Assembly: GCA_934085585.1 (NCBI GenBank)
Contig: CAKOHI010000003.1
Coordinates: 62,001-126,000 of the forward strand
Origin: an uncultured Bacilli bacterium
GTDB taxonomy: Bacteria > Bacillota_I > Bacilli_A > RF39 > UBA660
Direction of reading: 5' to 3'
Length of the DNA stretch: 64,000 bases
The notes under the pieces were generated by a model, which had not been told where the DNA came from, searched no databases, and was given only the letters and a program-made list of their open reading frames with translations. Below, in pieces: positions 45,091 through 53,972 of the stretch (positions within the stretch are counted from its first letter, which is position 1; each line of letters starts with the position of its first letter). The position numbers and the translations under genes are program-made.

Positions 45091-45739
45091 CAATTACAAA
45101 ATACGCCATTAACAACCCAGCTGTCGAAGGAACAAAAATACTTGAAGCTACTACTCTATCATTATTTAAAGCCACTTCTTTTGAACAAACAACAGGTATT
45201 TTTAAAGATAACCCCCTTCTTCTTGCCTCATATCTAATTTTTTTAGCCAATGGATCATTTTCAGTTTTATCAAGTCTGGTAATAATTACATTACTTGGAT
45301 TAAGTCTTTTACCAGTTCCCATTGCTGAAATAATTTGAATATTATTATTACTAGCATATTCCATTAATAATAGTTTAGCCAAAACATCATCACAAGCATC
45401 TAAAATAAAATCATATTTTTTTAAATTATTTATGTTTTCACTATTTAAATACATATTTAACCCAACAACATCAATATCTGGATTAATACTTTTAGCTCTC
45501 AAAACTGCAGAATCAACTTTAGATAAACCAATATTCTCTTGATTGCTTAATATTTGTCTGTTTAAATTACTTACATCAAATACATCTTTATCTATTATGG
45601 TAATATGACCTACTCCACATCTTACCAATGCTTCAAAAGCCGTACCACCAACTCCACCAACACCTACAATTAAAATGCTTGCATTTTTAACTTTATTTAT
45701 ATTTTCAGTCCCTATCAATTTTTCTAATCTATCAAACAT
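45071..45739 (-). CDS. tcdA: tRNA threonylcarbamoyladenosine dehydratase TcdA (CsdL)
   Basis: 222 residues from the ATG at 45739 (GGAGG five bases before). The frame stays open upstream to 45838, but that part overlaps a structured RNA. E1/ThiF-like fold: ILIVGVGGVGGTAFEALVRCGVG, IDKDVFDVSNLNRQ, DACDD, and Cys in VVCSKE. TcdA adenylates and cyclises t6A37 in tRNAs. The Bacillus counterpart yrvM is also beside 6S RNA and rarA. Confidence 0.9.
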   Translation of the reverse strand: MFDRLEKLIGTENINKVKNASILIVGVGGVGGTAFEALVRCGVGHITIIDKDVFDVSNLNRQILSNQENIGLSKVDSAVLRAKSINPDIDVVGLNMYLNSENINNLKKYDFILDACDDVLAKLLLMEYASNNNIQIISAMGTGKRLNPSNVIITRLDKTENDPLAKKIRYEARRRGLSLKIPVVCSKEVALNNDRVVASSIFVPSTAGLLMAYFVIEKVIND

Positions 45740-45754
45740 AATTTCCTCCATAAT

Positions 45755-45931
45755 AAAACCCAAAGGTGTCTTGCATTGATAAAAACCCGCTCTCCGCGAG
45801 GTGGGCATCACATGAATTACTTTAGGATCCTTACTCACTTAATGGTTAAGTCTTCTACACCATAATTCAATTAGATTCCCTTATCATCTATCTAGTCGGT
45901 TTTATATAGACATAGACATTATCCTTTAGGT
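45755..45931 (-). ncRNA. ssrS: Probable 6S RNA
   Basis: A ~177-nt transcript is predicted from a consensus promoter. Its ends pair perfectly: ACCTAAAGG at the 5' side (near 45931) with CCTTTGGGT at the 3' side (near 45758), followed by TTTTATT, giving the closing helix and tail expected of 6S RNA. The middle contains GATAAGGGAATC, similar to the conserved GTAAGGG region of Bacillus 6S. Lower GC hairpins lie between. Bacillus 6S-1 (bsrA) has the same neighbours, tcdA and rarA. 6S RNA binds sigma-A polymerase. The full secondary structure was not computed. Confidence 0.75.
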
Positions 45932-45937
45932 ATTTTA

Positions 45938-45966
45938 ATTATATCAAATATCAATAGCCTTGCCAA
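45938..45966 (-). promoter_or_regulatory. Sigma-A promoter of the probable 6S RNA
   Basis: On the minus strand TTGGCA (45966-45961), 17-bp spacer, TATAAT (45943-45938). It lies between the stop of the glucosaminidase gene and the RNA start. Confidence 0.85.
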
Positions 45967-45972
45967 GCTCTT

Positions 45973-46767
45973 CTAACTATTTTTTGCAAAAATTAACATA
46001 CTTGCGTCAACTTCAGCTACATCATTAAATTGTTCCATAGCACTTACTACATTATTTACCCAAGCTGGTTTAGCTATCTTAATACCATCATCATTTTTTG
46101 TAGGATTATACACTCTACCAATTAATTCAACAGTATTAAGACCTTTATTATAATATCCGTCATTTAACAATATAATGTATTTAAGCGTACCATATTCAAT
46201 GCTTTTATAATCAATTAGTCTACCATTATAAAGTCCCCCAAATATATTATTTTTCTTTAACATTCTTTCAGATACATAACCAGATTCAACATTAGCAATA
46301 CCAGCTGCTGTTTTAAAATCAACATCTGAATAAATACTTGTAAAATATTTTATTAGATTAACAATATATTCCTTACTTTGATTATCAGTATTTTTTTCAT
46401 TACCAAATATTTCTTTTTCTTCGCATTCCAAATTAATCAAATAGTCATAAAGAATTCTATCAAAATTCTCATTGTTATCTAAAAAATTTAAAACATCATA
46501 GTTTTCTTTTAGCTTATTAAGTAATAAGTTTTTATCAATTTGAAATGTTAAAGCAGCAAATGATATAGTATCTTCATTAATACTTAAAACTCTATTTATT
46601 TTATCTTCTAAAGATAATTCTTTCATCATCTGGGGTGCAACCGTAGATGCTTCATGTTCTAGTTCAAGATGTTCACTATGATCAGGCATTAATAAAATTA
46701 TTACTCCGATCATTATACCAATATAAATAAAGATTTTATTTTTATTGGTTTTTATATAATTTTTCAT
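45973..46767 (-). CDS. Membrane-anchored glucosaminidase/lysozyme-like protein
   Basis: 264 residues. An N-terminal membrane anchor (~11-28), an acidic linker and helical region, then a C-terminal lysozyme-fold domain of the GH73/LysM-associated glucosaminidase kind: AAGIANVESGYVSERM with the likely catalytic Glu, NNIFGGLYNGRL, YKSIEYGTLKYI, and the end AKPAWVNNVVSAM. It probably cuts peptidoglycan glycan strands outside the membrane during growth or division. Ribosome site AAGGAG. It is separated from the HerA gene by a terminator. Confidence 0.78.
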   Translation of the reverse strand: MKNYIKTNKNKIFIYIGIMIGVIILLMPDHSEHLELEHEASTVAPQMMKELSLEDKINRVLSINEDTISFAALTFQIDKNLLLNKLKENYDVLNFLDNNENFDRILYDYLINLECEEKEIFGNEKNTDNQSKEYIVNLIKYFTSIYSDVDFKTAAGIANVESGYVSERMLKKNNIFGGLYNGRLIDYKSIEYGTLKYIILLNDGYYNKGLNTVELIGRVYNPTKNDDGIKIAKPAWVNNVVSAMEQFNDVAEVDASMLIFAKNS

Positions 46768-46847
46768 ATATTTAAATACTCTCCTTTAAATAATACGCTA
46801 TCTATTATATCATAAATTACTCAAAAAAGCAAATTTTGATACTTTAA

Positions 46848-46884
46848 AGCAACAAAATAGCACAATTAATATGTACTATTTTTC
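46848..46884 (-). terminator. Terminator of the HerA-like gene
   Basis: Minus strand: AAAATAG / CTATTTT stem with an inner ACA/TGT pairing, then TTGTTG-rich tail. The tail is weak. Confidence 0.55.
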
Positions 46885-46889
46885 ATTAT

Positions 46890-48785
46890 TTATACAAAAT
46901 ATTCAGTATCATTATTATTCCAATTTCCTATATTAATATTCAGATTATCAATATCTGATGTATTATCTTTTATATTTTCATCAGCACTAGTTTTAATTTC
47001 ATTTTTTATCGGAGCCTCATAAACTGGTGCATTATCTTCCATCTTCCAACAACCAGACACATCACAGTTACTACTATAAGGCATCGGATTTGGCATTTCC
47101 ATCTTAACAATCATCGGAATTTTAAAAGCTCCACCAAAACAAACACAAGTACCAGGTTGTAAAACTTTTTGTTTATCCAAAATATCTTGACTAATATTTG
47201 GAAGCATTTCTCCAATATACTTAATATCTAAAGGGTGAGTCATTTTAAAAATAAGGAAATTGTTACATTGAGCAATTACAGTATCACTTATTTCAACAGG
47301 TCTTTGACTTATAATATCAAGAATAACTCCGTATTTACGACCTTCTTTAGCAATTCTATCAAAAATATTATAACCAAGTAAGAAAGTATCATTATCTTTT
47401 TGAATATATCTATGGGCTTCTTCTAAAAATAAATGAAATGGTCTTGTAGCTCTTTTTTCACTAGCTTTACAAAAATCAAAAATTAATCTAGAATAAACTT
47501 TAACAAAAACCTTTGCATATATATCATCAATATCTTCCAAATTTATATTAACAATTTGAGCTTTTTTACCATTATTATTAAGTAAAGACTCTATGAACTC
47601 ATTAATTGGTATATATTTTCCAGAAAAATATCCTCCAAGTTTACTATTTATTATAGTATTTAATCTAACACGTAATATTACAGCATCATCATGTAAATTT
47701 TGATTATGTTGAAATCCTTCACTAATCAAAGTAAATTCCATAGCTTTTGCAAAATCTTTTAAATTATAACTTGCTTCCTTCGGAGCTTTTATACTATCAA
47801 GTTCATCATTTATCTTACCTAATATATAATTAGTAATTAAAACTGATTCACCAAAATTACCATTCGAATCAATCTCAAAACATTCACTAAATGTTCTAGT
47901 ATATCCAAGTCCAGGAATAACAGAATCAAAATTAAATTCTGGTGTATTACAAACTTCAATTATAGTAAATATTTCATTCTTTTTACTTGAAACAGTCTCA
48001 TTACTAAATAAAACCGCAAGTAAAGCTTTAGCAATTAAATGATTTTTATACGCTCTAGCTTCTTCACTATCAGTTGCAAAAATCTTCGCTAGTTTAATTG
48101 TATTTTCAATAATTGGAAGTTGAGCATGATTTGAAGCTTGTAATAATAAAGCCATATCATCTAAAGTAAGTAAACTAACTGGTAATTGTAATAAAATATC
48201 TGACTCATCTCTAGGATTTGTACTTATAAATTTATACGAATAGTTATCATTAATTTCATTTAATTTTCCAAAAGCATTTTTATATTCTCCAAAAGCATCA
48301 AATATAAAAATATTAGCATTATATTGAACTTGATACTTTGATGAAAAAATGTTTTGTACAATTCTAGCAACACCACACGATTTACCAGATCCACTGTTTC
48401 CAAATATAGCTAAATGATTTGAAAACAAACTATTTATATTTGGATTTATATTAAAACCTTTATATATAGCACTTTCCCCCAGAATAAAACTTGATTCATT
48501 ATAAGTTCCAACAAGTTCTGTTAATTCATCTTTATTAATCATTCTTATTTTAGATGTTAAAAGTGGTTTTCTTAAAACCCCATTTACATATTTACCATTA
48601 ATATATTCTCCAAGAAACCTAATCTTTATAATATCACTATTCAATTCTTGTACTTCTCCAAGTATTCTTTGATTATTTTCTTCAAATATAACATTAAGGT
48701 TCATTAAATCTGATTGCATAGTACCTTTAATCAAATTCTCAACATGAGCTTCAGATTCACCTATATATATAATTCTTCCAAACAT
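46890..48785 (-). CDS. HerA-type DNA translocase/helicase (DUF87 ATPase)
   Basis: 631 residues. N-terminal HAS-barrel-like beta domain (~1-95), Walker A GNSGSGKS (129-136) in LAIFGNSGSGKSCGVARIV, Walker B FHLFLEEAHRYIQK, and the SQRPVEISDTVIAQCNNFLIF sensor region. HerA forms hexameric rings on DNA. In archaea and some defence systems it pairs with a nuclease (NurA, SIR2 or DUF4297); none is adjacent here. The last ~60 residues are acidic and Asn-rich with few motifs. Ordinary housekeeping use seems likely. It stands alone between terminators. Confidence 0.85.
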   Translation of the reverse strand: MFGRIIYIGESEAHVENLIKGTMQSDLMNLNVIFEENNQRILGEVQELNSDIIKIRFLGEYINGKYVNGVLRKPLLTSKIRMINKDELTELVGTYNESSFILGESAIYKGFNINPNINSLFSNHLAIFGNSGSGKSCGVARIVQNIFSSKYQVQYNANIFIFDAFGEYKNAFGKLNEINDNYSYKFISTNPRDESDILLQLPVSLLTLDDMALLLQASNHAQLPIIENTIKLAKIFATDSEEARAYKNHLIAKALLAVLFSNETVSSKKNEIFTIIEVCNTPEFNFDSVIPGLGYTRTFSECFEIDSNGNFGESVLITNYILGKINDELDSIKAPKEASYNLKDFAKAMEFTLISEGFQHNQNLHDDAVILRVRLNTIINSKLGGYFSGKYIPINEFIESLLNNNGKKAQIVNINLEDIDDIYAKVFVKVYSRLIFDFCKASEKRATRPFHLFLEEAHRYIQKDNDTFLLGYNIFDRIAKEGRKYGVILDIISQRPVEISDTVIAQCNNFLIFKMTHPLDIKYIGEMLPNISQDILDKQKVLQPGTCVCFGGAFKIPMIVKMEMPNPMPYSSNCDVSGCWKMEDNAPVYEAPIKNEIKTSADENIKDNTSDIDNLNINIGNWNNNDTEYFV

Positions 48786-48819
48786 ATATCACACTTCCCT
48801 TACCATTTATAACATTATA

Positions 48820-48854
48820 TCAAAAAATAAAAAGAAGTAAAAGCATTTTACTTC
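48820..48854 (-). terminator. Strong terminator of the gatCAB end of the T-box operon
   Basis: Minus strand: GAAGTAAAA / TTTTACTTC with TGC loop, then TTTTTATTTTTT. It begins at the gatB stop and closes the long aspS-gatB unit. Confidence 0.9.
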
Positions 48855-50289
48855 AATTTTTTTCTTCTAACTTATTTTTCAACAATTCTTTAGTTAAAAC
48901 TGGATTAGCTTTACCTCTAGTTTCTTTCATTACTTGACCAACAAAATAATCAAAAAGATTAGTTTTACCATTTTTATAATCTTCAACTTGTGAAGGATTA
49001 TTCTCTAATATATTATTTATAATATTATCAAGTTCATTACTATCAGATATTTGAGCATTATCTTTAGAAATAAATTCTTCTGGTTCACGTTTTTCCTCTA
49101 AAGATTTATTAAAAATTTCTTTAGCTTGTTTACTAGATATATTTCCATTTTGTAATTCTTTAATAATTTGATTTAACAATTCGGGTTTTAAATAAAATTC
49201 ATTTAAAGTAATAAATTCTCTATTTAAATATGCAATAATATTAACTATTAAATAATTAGCAGCAACTTTTTTATCCATACCTAATTTGATACATTCTTCA
49301 AAATAATCAGCATATTCTTTATTTTTTATAATAATATTTGCATCATATTCACTTAAACCATATTCTTTAATATATTTTCTTTTTCTTTCACTAGGAAGTT
49401 CAGGAATATTTTTTCTAATTTCATCAACAACTTCCCTATTGATTTTATATTTAGGAATATTTGGTTCAACAAAATACTTATAATCAACTGCATCTGCCTT
49501 ACTACGCATTCTAACTGTGGTTCCAGACTCTTCATCAAATCTTCTAGTTTCTTGAACTACTTCATCATATCTTCCTTCATCTTTTAATTTACTTTGTCTT
49601 TCAATTTCATAATTAATAGTATCATAAACATTACTAAAAGAATTAACATTCTTAACTTCAACTTTTGTACCTAGTTCTGTAGCATCAAAATCCATTATAG
49701 AAACATTGACATCACATCTAATTTGCCCTTTTTTAGTATCAGCTAAAGATATATTTGTATATTGATATATTCTTCTTATTTCTTCTAAAAACGCTATAGC
49801 TTCATCAGCATTTGATAAACATGGTTCAGTAACAAGTTCCAAAAGAGGTACTCCAGACCTATTATAATTTATTAATGAAACATCACTAAAATGATCCATT
49901 GAAGCAGAATCTTCTTCTAAATGTATATCATGAATTAAAACTTCTTTTTCATAATCTCCACAATTAATTTTGATTGATCCATTTATTCCAACTGGGCTAT
50001 GTGTTTGAGTAATTTGATATCCTTTAGGTAAATCAGGATAATAATAATTTTTACGATCAAAATACATATATTCAGGAATTTCACAATTAAGAACTAAAGC
50101 AGCTAGTATAGATTTTTTCACAACCTCTTTATTTAAAACTGGCAATGTTCCAGGAAAGCCCATATCAAGTTCTCTAACATTTATATTGGGAATATCACTA
50201 TATTCATTTTTAGCTCTCGAAAAAACTTTAGCATTACTTAGCATTTCACAGTGCATTTCTAGTCCAATTACAGCTTTATAATTACTCAT
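48853..50289 (-). CDS. gatB: Asp-tRNA(Asn)/Glu-tRNA(Gln) amidotransferase subunit B
   Basis: 478 residues from the ATG at 50289 (GAGGGATAGTC before it; a TTG at 50304 is less likely). GatB binds the mischarged tRNA and activates it. Seen: IGLEMHCEMLSNAKVFS, DMGFPGTLPVLN, the DLPKGYQITQ motif, and the C-terminal YqeY-like tail with GQVMKETRGKANP. The start overlaps the gatA stop by eight bases. Confidence 0.95.
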   Translation of the reverse strand: MSNYKAVIGLEMHCEMLSNAKVFSRAKNEYSDIPNINVRELDMGFPGTLPVLNKEVVKKSILAALVLNCEIPEYMYFDRKNYYYPDLPKGYQITQTHSPVGINGSIKINCGDYEKEVLIHDIHLEEDSASMDHFSDVSLINYNRSGVPLLELVTEPCLSNADEAIAFLEEIRRIYQYTNISLADTKKGQIRCDVNVSIMDFDATELGTKVEVKNVNSFSNVYDTINYEIERQSKLKDEGRYDEVVQETRRFDEESGTTVRMRSKADAVDYKYFVEPNIPKYKINREVVDEIRKNIPELPSERKRKYIKEYGLSEYDANIIIKNKEYADYFEECIKLGMDKKVAANYLIVNIIAYLNREFITLNEFYLKPELLNQIIKELQNGNISSKQAKEIFNKSLEEKREPEEFISKDNAQISDSNELDNIINNILENNPSQVEDYKNGKTNLFDYFVGQVMKETRGKANPVLTKELLKNKLEEKN

Positions 50290-51736
50290 GACTATCCCTC
50301 GCAATCATATCTTTATAATTCATCTTATCTTCTAAAGCATATGCAATATTTAAAACATCACTATCTTTATAGCAATTGCCTGTAATATTAACACCAACTG
50401 GCATATTATTTATAAAACCATTTGGTATTGTGATAGATGGAAAACCGCCAAAATTTCCAATTACTAAATGATTCTCTAAAATTGACAATTCACTACTTTT
50501 GGCAAGTTCATTAACATCTTCAATACAAGGAGCAATACCACTTCCAACAGGTAAAATAAATGCATCATATTCTTTAAATAAATTTTTAAATTTATCAACA
50601 ATGAGTCTCCTAACTCTTGTGGCATTTAAGAAATATCTTTCTTGATTTTCTTTTTGCAACACATATGATCCAATAACAAACCTTCTTTTAATTAATGGTG
50701 AAAATCCTTTAGTACGATAGTCTTTTATCATATCCATAACATTATCTCCATTACCACGAGGTCCGAATACTAATCCCGTCAAATTCGACATATTGCTCGT
50801 AGCTTCTGCACAAGAAATACACATATAAACGGCAGATATAGTTTTAAGAAGTTCTTTATCAATTGATATTTCCTCCACGATAGCCCCAAGAGATTCAACT
50901 ATTTTTAAAGTATTTTTAAAATTTTCTAAATGTTTCTTTAAAATATCACTTGCATTCGGATAATTTTCAATATCAACTATTTCCTTAATATAAAATAACT
51001 TTTTATTTTTAATATCTTTATTTAAACCTTGATATAAATGTATATCACTAGAATCCCAAGAAGTTAGATCGTTTTCATCTATTCCTTTCATGGCATCTAC
51101 CACTATTGCAGCATCACGAACATTTCTCGTTAAAACCCCACAAGTATCTAAACTTGAAGCGTATGGAAACAAACCGTATCTAGAAATCATACCATACGTA
51201 GGTTTATATCCAACAATTCCACAATAAGCAGCTGGTTTACGAATAGAGTCACCAGTATCGCTACCTAAAGAATATGGATAAACTCCAGCAGCTACACTAC
51301 AAGCAGAACCAGCCGAAGATCCTCCACAAATTCTTTTAGTATCCCAAGGATTTTTAATAATTCCCGTGTGAGCAGTTGTTCCAGTGCCTCCCATACCAAA
51401 TTCATCTAAAGCAGTTTTACCAACACCAACAGCACCTACCTTTTTCAAGTTACTAACAGCTGTGGCATCGAAAAATGGTACATAATCTTTTAACGTATTA
51501 CTAGATCCAGTTGATAAAATTCCTTTCGTAGAATAATTATCTTTAATACCATATGGAATACCACTTAAAAGATTATCATTGACATTACCCGTTGCATCAT
51601 CTATTATAGTTACAAAAGCATTACATTTATCTTGCAACTTATGAGCTTTCATTAAAGCTTCATTTATTAATTCATCACAAGTAATTTCATTATTTTTTAA
51701 AGCTTCATGAATTTTTTCTATACAAAGTTCAGTCAT
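50282..51736 (-). CDS. gatA: Asp-tRNA(Asn)/Glu-tRNA(Gln) amidotransferase subunit A
   Basis: 484 residues. Amidase that frees ammonia from glutamine for GatB. The Ser-cisSer-Lys triad is visible: Lys65 in GIPYGIKDN, Ser140 in RICGGSSAGS, and Ser164 in SDTGDSIRKPA; the usual GGS of the last motif is GDS. It overlaps gatC (TAATG) and gatB. Because asnS is also in the operon, GatCAB may serve tRNA-Gln mainly. Confidence 0.95.
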   Translation of the reverse strand: MTELCIEKIHEALKNNEITCDELINEALMKAHKLQDKCNAFVTIIDDATGNVNDNLLSGIPYGIKDNYSTKGILSTGSSNTLKDYVPFFDATAVSNLKKVGAVGVGKTALDEFGMGGTGTTAHTGIIKNPWDTKRICGGSSAGSACSVAAGVYPYSLGSDTGDSIRKPAAYCGIVGYKPTYGMISRYGLFPYASSLDTCGVLTRNVRDAAIVVDAMKGIDENDLTSWDSSDIHLYQGLNKDIKNKKLFYIKEIVDIENYPNASDILKKHLENFKNTLKIVESLGAIVEEISIDKELLKTISAVYMCISCAEATSNMSNLTGLVFGPRGNGDNVMDMIKDYRTKGFSPLIKRRFVIGSYVLQKENQERYFLNATRVRRLIVDKFKNLFKEYDAFILPVGSGIAPCIEDVNELAKSSELSILENHLVIGNFGGFPSITIPNGFINNMPVGVNITGNCYKDSDVLNIAYALEDKMNYKDMIARDSHE

Positions 51737-52032
51737 TATCCCACCACCTTTGGTACACTAACTAAATTATCTTCTACAGAATCACAATTTTTTAAAAGAC
51801 AATCGGTAGAAACACTTTCAAGTGGAATATCACTAGTTAATTCATAAGAAAAATCATCTAAAGCATAAAACATCCCTTCAACCATTTCAATATTCTTTAT
51901 ATTAGCAATTTCTTCCATTGATTTTTCCAAATAATCAAATTCATTTTGAATCATCTTATTCTCATCATTACTTAACCCAATAAGTAATTTATCAGCATAA
52001 GAATCTATCATTTCTTTTGTAAATTTATTCAA
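51736..52032 (-). CDS. gatC: Asp-tRNA(Asn)/Glu-tRNA(Gln) amidotransferase subunit C
   Basis: 98 residues if the TTG at 52032 (AAGGAAG eight bases before) is the start; a GTG at 52041 sits inside the ribosome site. GatC stabilises GatA-GatB. The helical first half (NKFTKEMIDSYADKLLIGLSN) and extended second half ending NLVSVPKVVG fit the family. Sequence is fairly diverged. It overlaps gatA. Confidence 0.82.
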   Translation of the reverse strand: MNKFTKEMIDSYADKLLIGLSNDENKMIQNEFDYLEKSMEEIANIKNIEMVEGMFYALDDFSYELTSDIPLESVSTDCLLKNCDSVEDNLVSVPKVVG

Positions 52033-52049
52033 AATTAACACTTCCTTAA

Positions 52050-52586
52050 CTATATTTCTTTTAATATTTCATCAAGTCTATTATGAAAATCTTCAATTGT
52101 TCCATTATTAAAAATGTAATAATCAGCATATGCTATAGGTCCAGCTTTAGCTATATTTTCTATTTCAGTAATATCTCTTCTAATAGCTTCTGTTTTATTA
52201 AATGGTCTTTCAATTCTTTTTGAAAGTCTTTCATATCTTAAATCTTTATCAGCAACTACAGCAATTGTTGTTAATTCAAATTCTTTATTTAAAATCATTA
52301 GTTCATCCCAAGAATAAAGTCCATCTAAAACCACATTATTATTTAGTGATAACTCTTTTATTTTTGGAAGAAGAACTATCGCATAAGCTCCCATTCCAAG
52401 ATCACTACGCAATTTTTCTCTCATCATTTTTTCATTTTCCGGAGTTACTTCAAGACCACTTTCTTGAAGCTTTTCCATTGTTACTCCACCAAAATATACT
52501 TTTTTATAACCCAACTCTTCTAATTTTGCACTTGCTATAGATTTTCCACTACCGCACATGCCAACTATTGCAATAATTTTTCCCAT
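52050..52586 (-). CDS. P-loop nucleoside/adenylate-kinase-like protein (dephospho-CoA kinase-like)
   Basis: 178 residues. P-loop GMCGSGKS (9-16), then YFGGVTMEKL, a VVLDGLYSWDELMIL strand and lid-like RLSKRIERPFNKTEAIRRD. This pattern resembles dephospho-CoA kinases and the UPF0200/archaeal adenylate-kinase-like group. A specific substrate cannot be given. It sits in the aspS-gatB operon, eight bases from asnS and gatC. No CoaE is otherwise in view. Confidence 0.7.
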   Translation of the reverse strand: MGKIIAIVGMCGSGKSIASAKLEELGYKKVYFGGVTMEKLQESGLEVTPENEKMMREKLRSDLGMGAYAIVLLPKIKELSLNNNVVLDGLYSWDELMILNKEFELTTIAVVADKDLRYERLSKRIERPFNKTEAIRRDITEIENIAKAGPIAYADYYIFNNGTIEDFHNRLDEILKEI

Positions 52587-52594
52587 ATAAACCT

Positions 52595-53971
52595 CTAAAA
52601 TTCACATGAACCCGGAGTTCTTGGATAAGGTATAACATCACGTATATTTTCAATACCTGTTAAATACATGATAAGTCTTTCAAATCCCATACCAAATCCA
52701 GAATGAATACATCCACCATATTTTCTCAAATTTAAATACCATTCTACACTAGATTTATCAGCACCAAGTTCTTCCATACGTTTTAATAAAACGTCTAATT
52801 TTTCTTCTCTTTGAGATCCACCAATAAGTTCACCTGCTCCCGGAACTTCTAAATCTACACCAGCAACAGTTTTACCATCTTCATTTAATTTCATATAATA
52901 AGCTTTAATATCTTTTGGCCAATTTTTAACAAAAACAGGTACATTAAAATGATTTGTTAACCAACGTTCATGTTCTTTAGCAATATCTTCTTCATATGAA
53001 GGTTCAAATTCCCATTTTTCACCACTATTTTTAAGTAAATCAATTACATCTTTATGATCAATTCTAATAAATTCACTACTTATTACTTTTTCAAGTTTAT
53101 CTTTTAATCCTTTTTCAATAAATTTATCACAAAAATCAATTTCATCTGGACAATTATCAAGCACATACTTAACAATATATTTTAAGAAATCTTCTTCAAT
53201 ATCCATCAAATCATTAATATCAGCAAAAGCAATTTCTGGTTCAATCATCCAAAATTCATTAGCATGAGTTTTAGTATTTGAATTTTCACTTCTAAAAGTT
53301 GGCCCAAATGTATAAATTTTGCTAAATGCAAGGGCAAAAGTTTCTCCGTGAAGTTGTCCAGAGCCTGTAATAAACGTTTGTTTACTAAATAAATCCTTAC
53401 TAAAATCAACTTTACCATCCTTTTTAGGTAAATTATTTAAATCGAAAGTAGTAACTTTAAACATTTGATCACTACCTTCACAATCAGCAGTAGTTAAAAG
53501 TGGTGTATGAACATAAATATAATTTCTATCTTGAAAATATTTATGAATTGCATATGCTGCTACACTTCTTATTCTAAATACAGCTTGAAAAGTATTAGCT
53601 CTAGGTCTTAAATATGCAATACTTCTTAAAAATTCCATACTATGTTTTTTAGGTTGCAAAGGATAATCTTCAGGACAATCTCCAAGTAATTCAATACTTT
53701 TAGCTTTTAGCTCATAATCTTGTCCACTACCTTCAGATTTAATAAAATCACCAACAACTTTAATACTTGCACCATTATGAAATTTCACAATACTATCAAA
53801 ATCAGTTATTTTATTTGTATATACAACTTGTAAATGTTTAAAACTAGTACCATCAGAAAAATCAATAAAACCAAATTCTTTTTGAGGTCTGTGATTTCTA
53901 ATCCATCCACTTATTTCAATTTCTTTATCTAAAAATTTATCACTATCTTTTTGTAATTCTTTAATTGTCAT
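52595..53971 (-). CDS. asnS: Asparagine--tRNA ligase
   Basis: 458 residues. N-terminal OB-fold (EISGWIRNHRPQKEFGFIDFSDG), class II core with motif 1, motif 2 FRSENSNTKTHANEFWMIEPE and motif 3 GFGMGFERLIMYLTG, ending IPYPRTPGSCEF, which marks AsnRS rather than AspRS. Charges tRNA-Asn directly. Member of the T-box operon; one base from the upstream unknown gene. Confidence 0.95.
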   Translation of the reverse strand: MTIKELQKDSDKFLDKEIEISGWIRNHRPQKEFGFIDFSDGTSFKHLQVVYTNKITDFDSIVKFHNGASIKVVGDFIKSEGSGQDYELKAKSIELLGDCPEDYPLQPKKHSMEFLRSIAYLRPRANTFQAVFRIRSVAAYAIHKYFQDRNYIYVHTPLLTTADCEGSDQMFKVTTFDLNNLPKKDGKVDFSKDLFSKQTFITGSGQLHGETFALAFSKIYTFGPTFRSENSNTKTHANEFWMIEPEIAFADINDLMDIEEDFLKYIVKYVLDNCPDEIDFCDKFIEKGLKDKLEKVISSEFIRIDHKDVIDLLKNSGEKWEFEPSYEEDIAKEHERWLTNHFNVPVFVKNWPKDIKAYYMKLNEDGKTVAGVDLEVPGAGELIGGSQREEKLDVLLKRMEELGADKSSVEWYLNLRKYGGCIHSGFGMGFERLIMYLTGIENIRDVIPYPRTPGSCEF

Positions 53972-53972
53972 T

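Noticed and set aside
45740..45838. N-terminal extension of TcdA
   Set aside because: It overlaps the predicted 6S RNA, is not TcdA-like, and a GGAGG ribosome site precedes the ATG at 45739.
46890..48785. HerA as part of an anti-phage system
   Set aside because: No SIR2, DUF4297, NurA or other effector gene is adjacent, and both sides have housekeeping genes and terminators.
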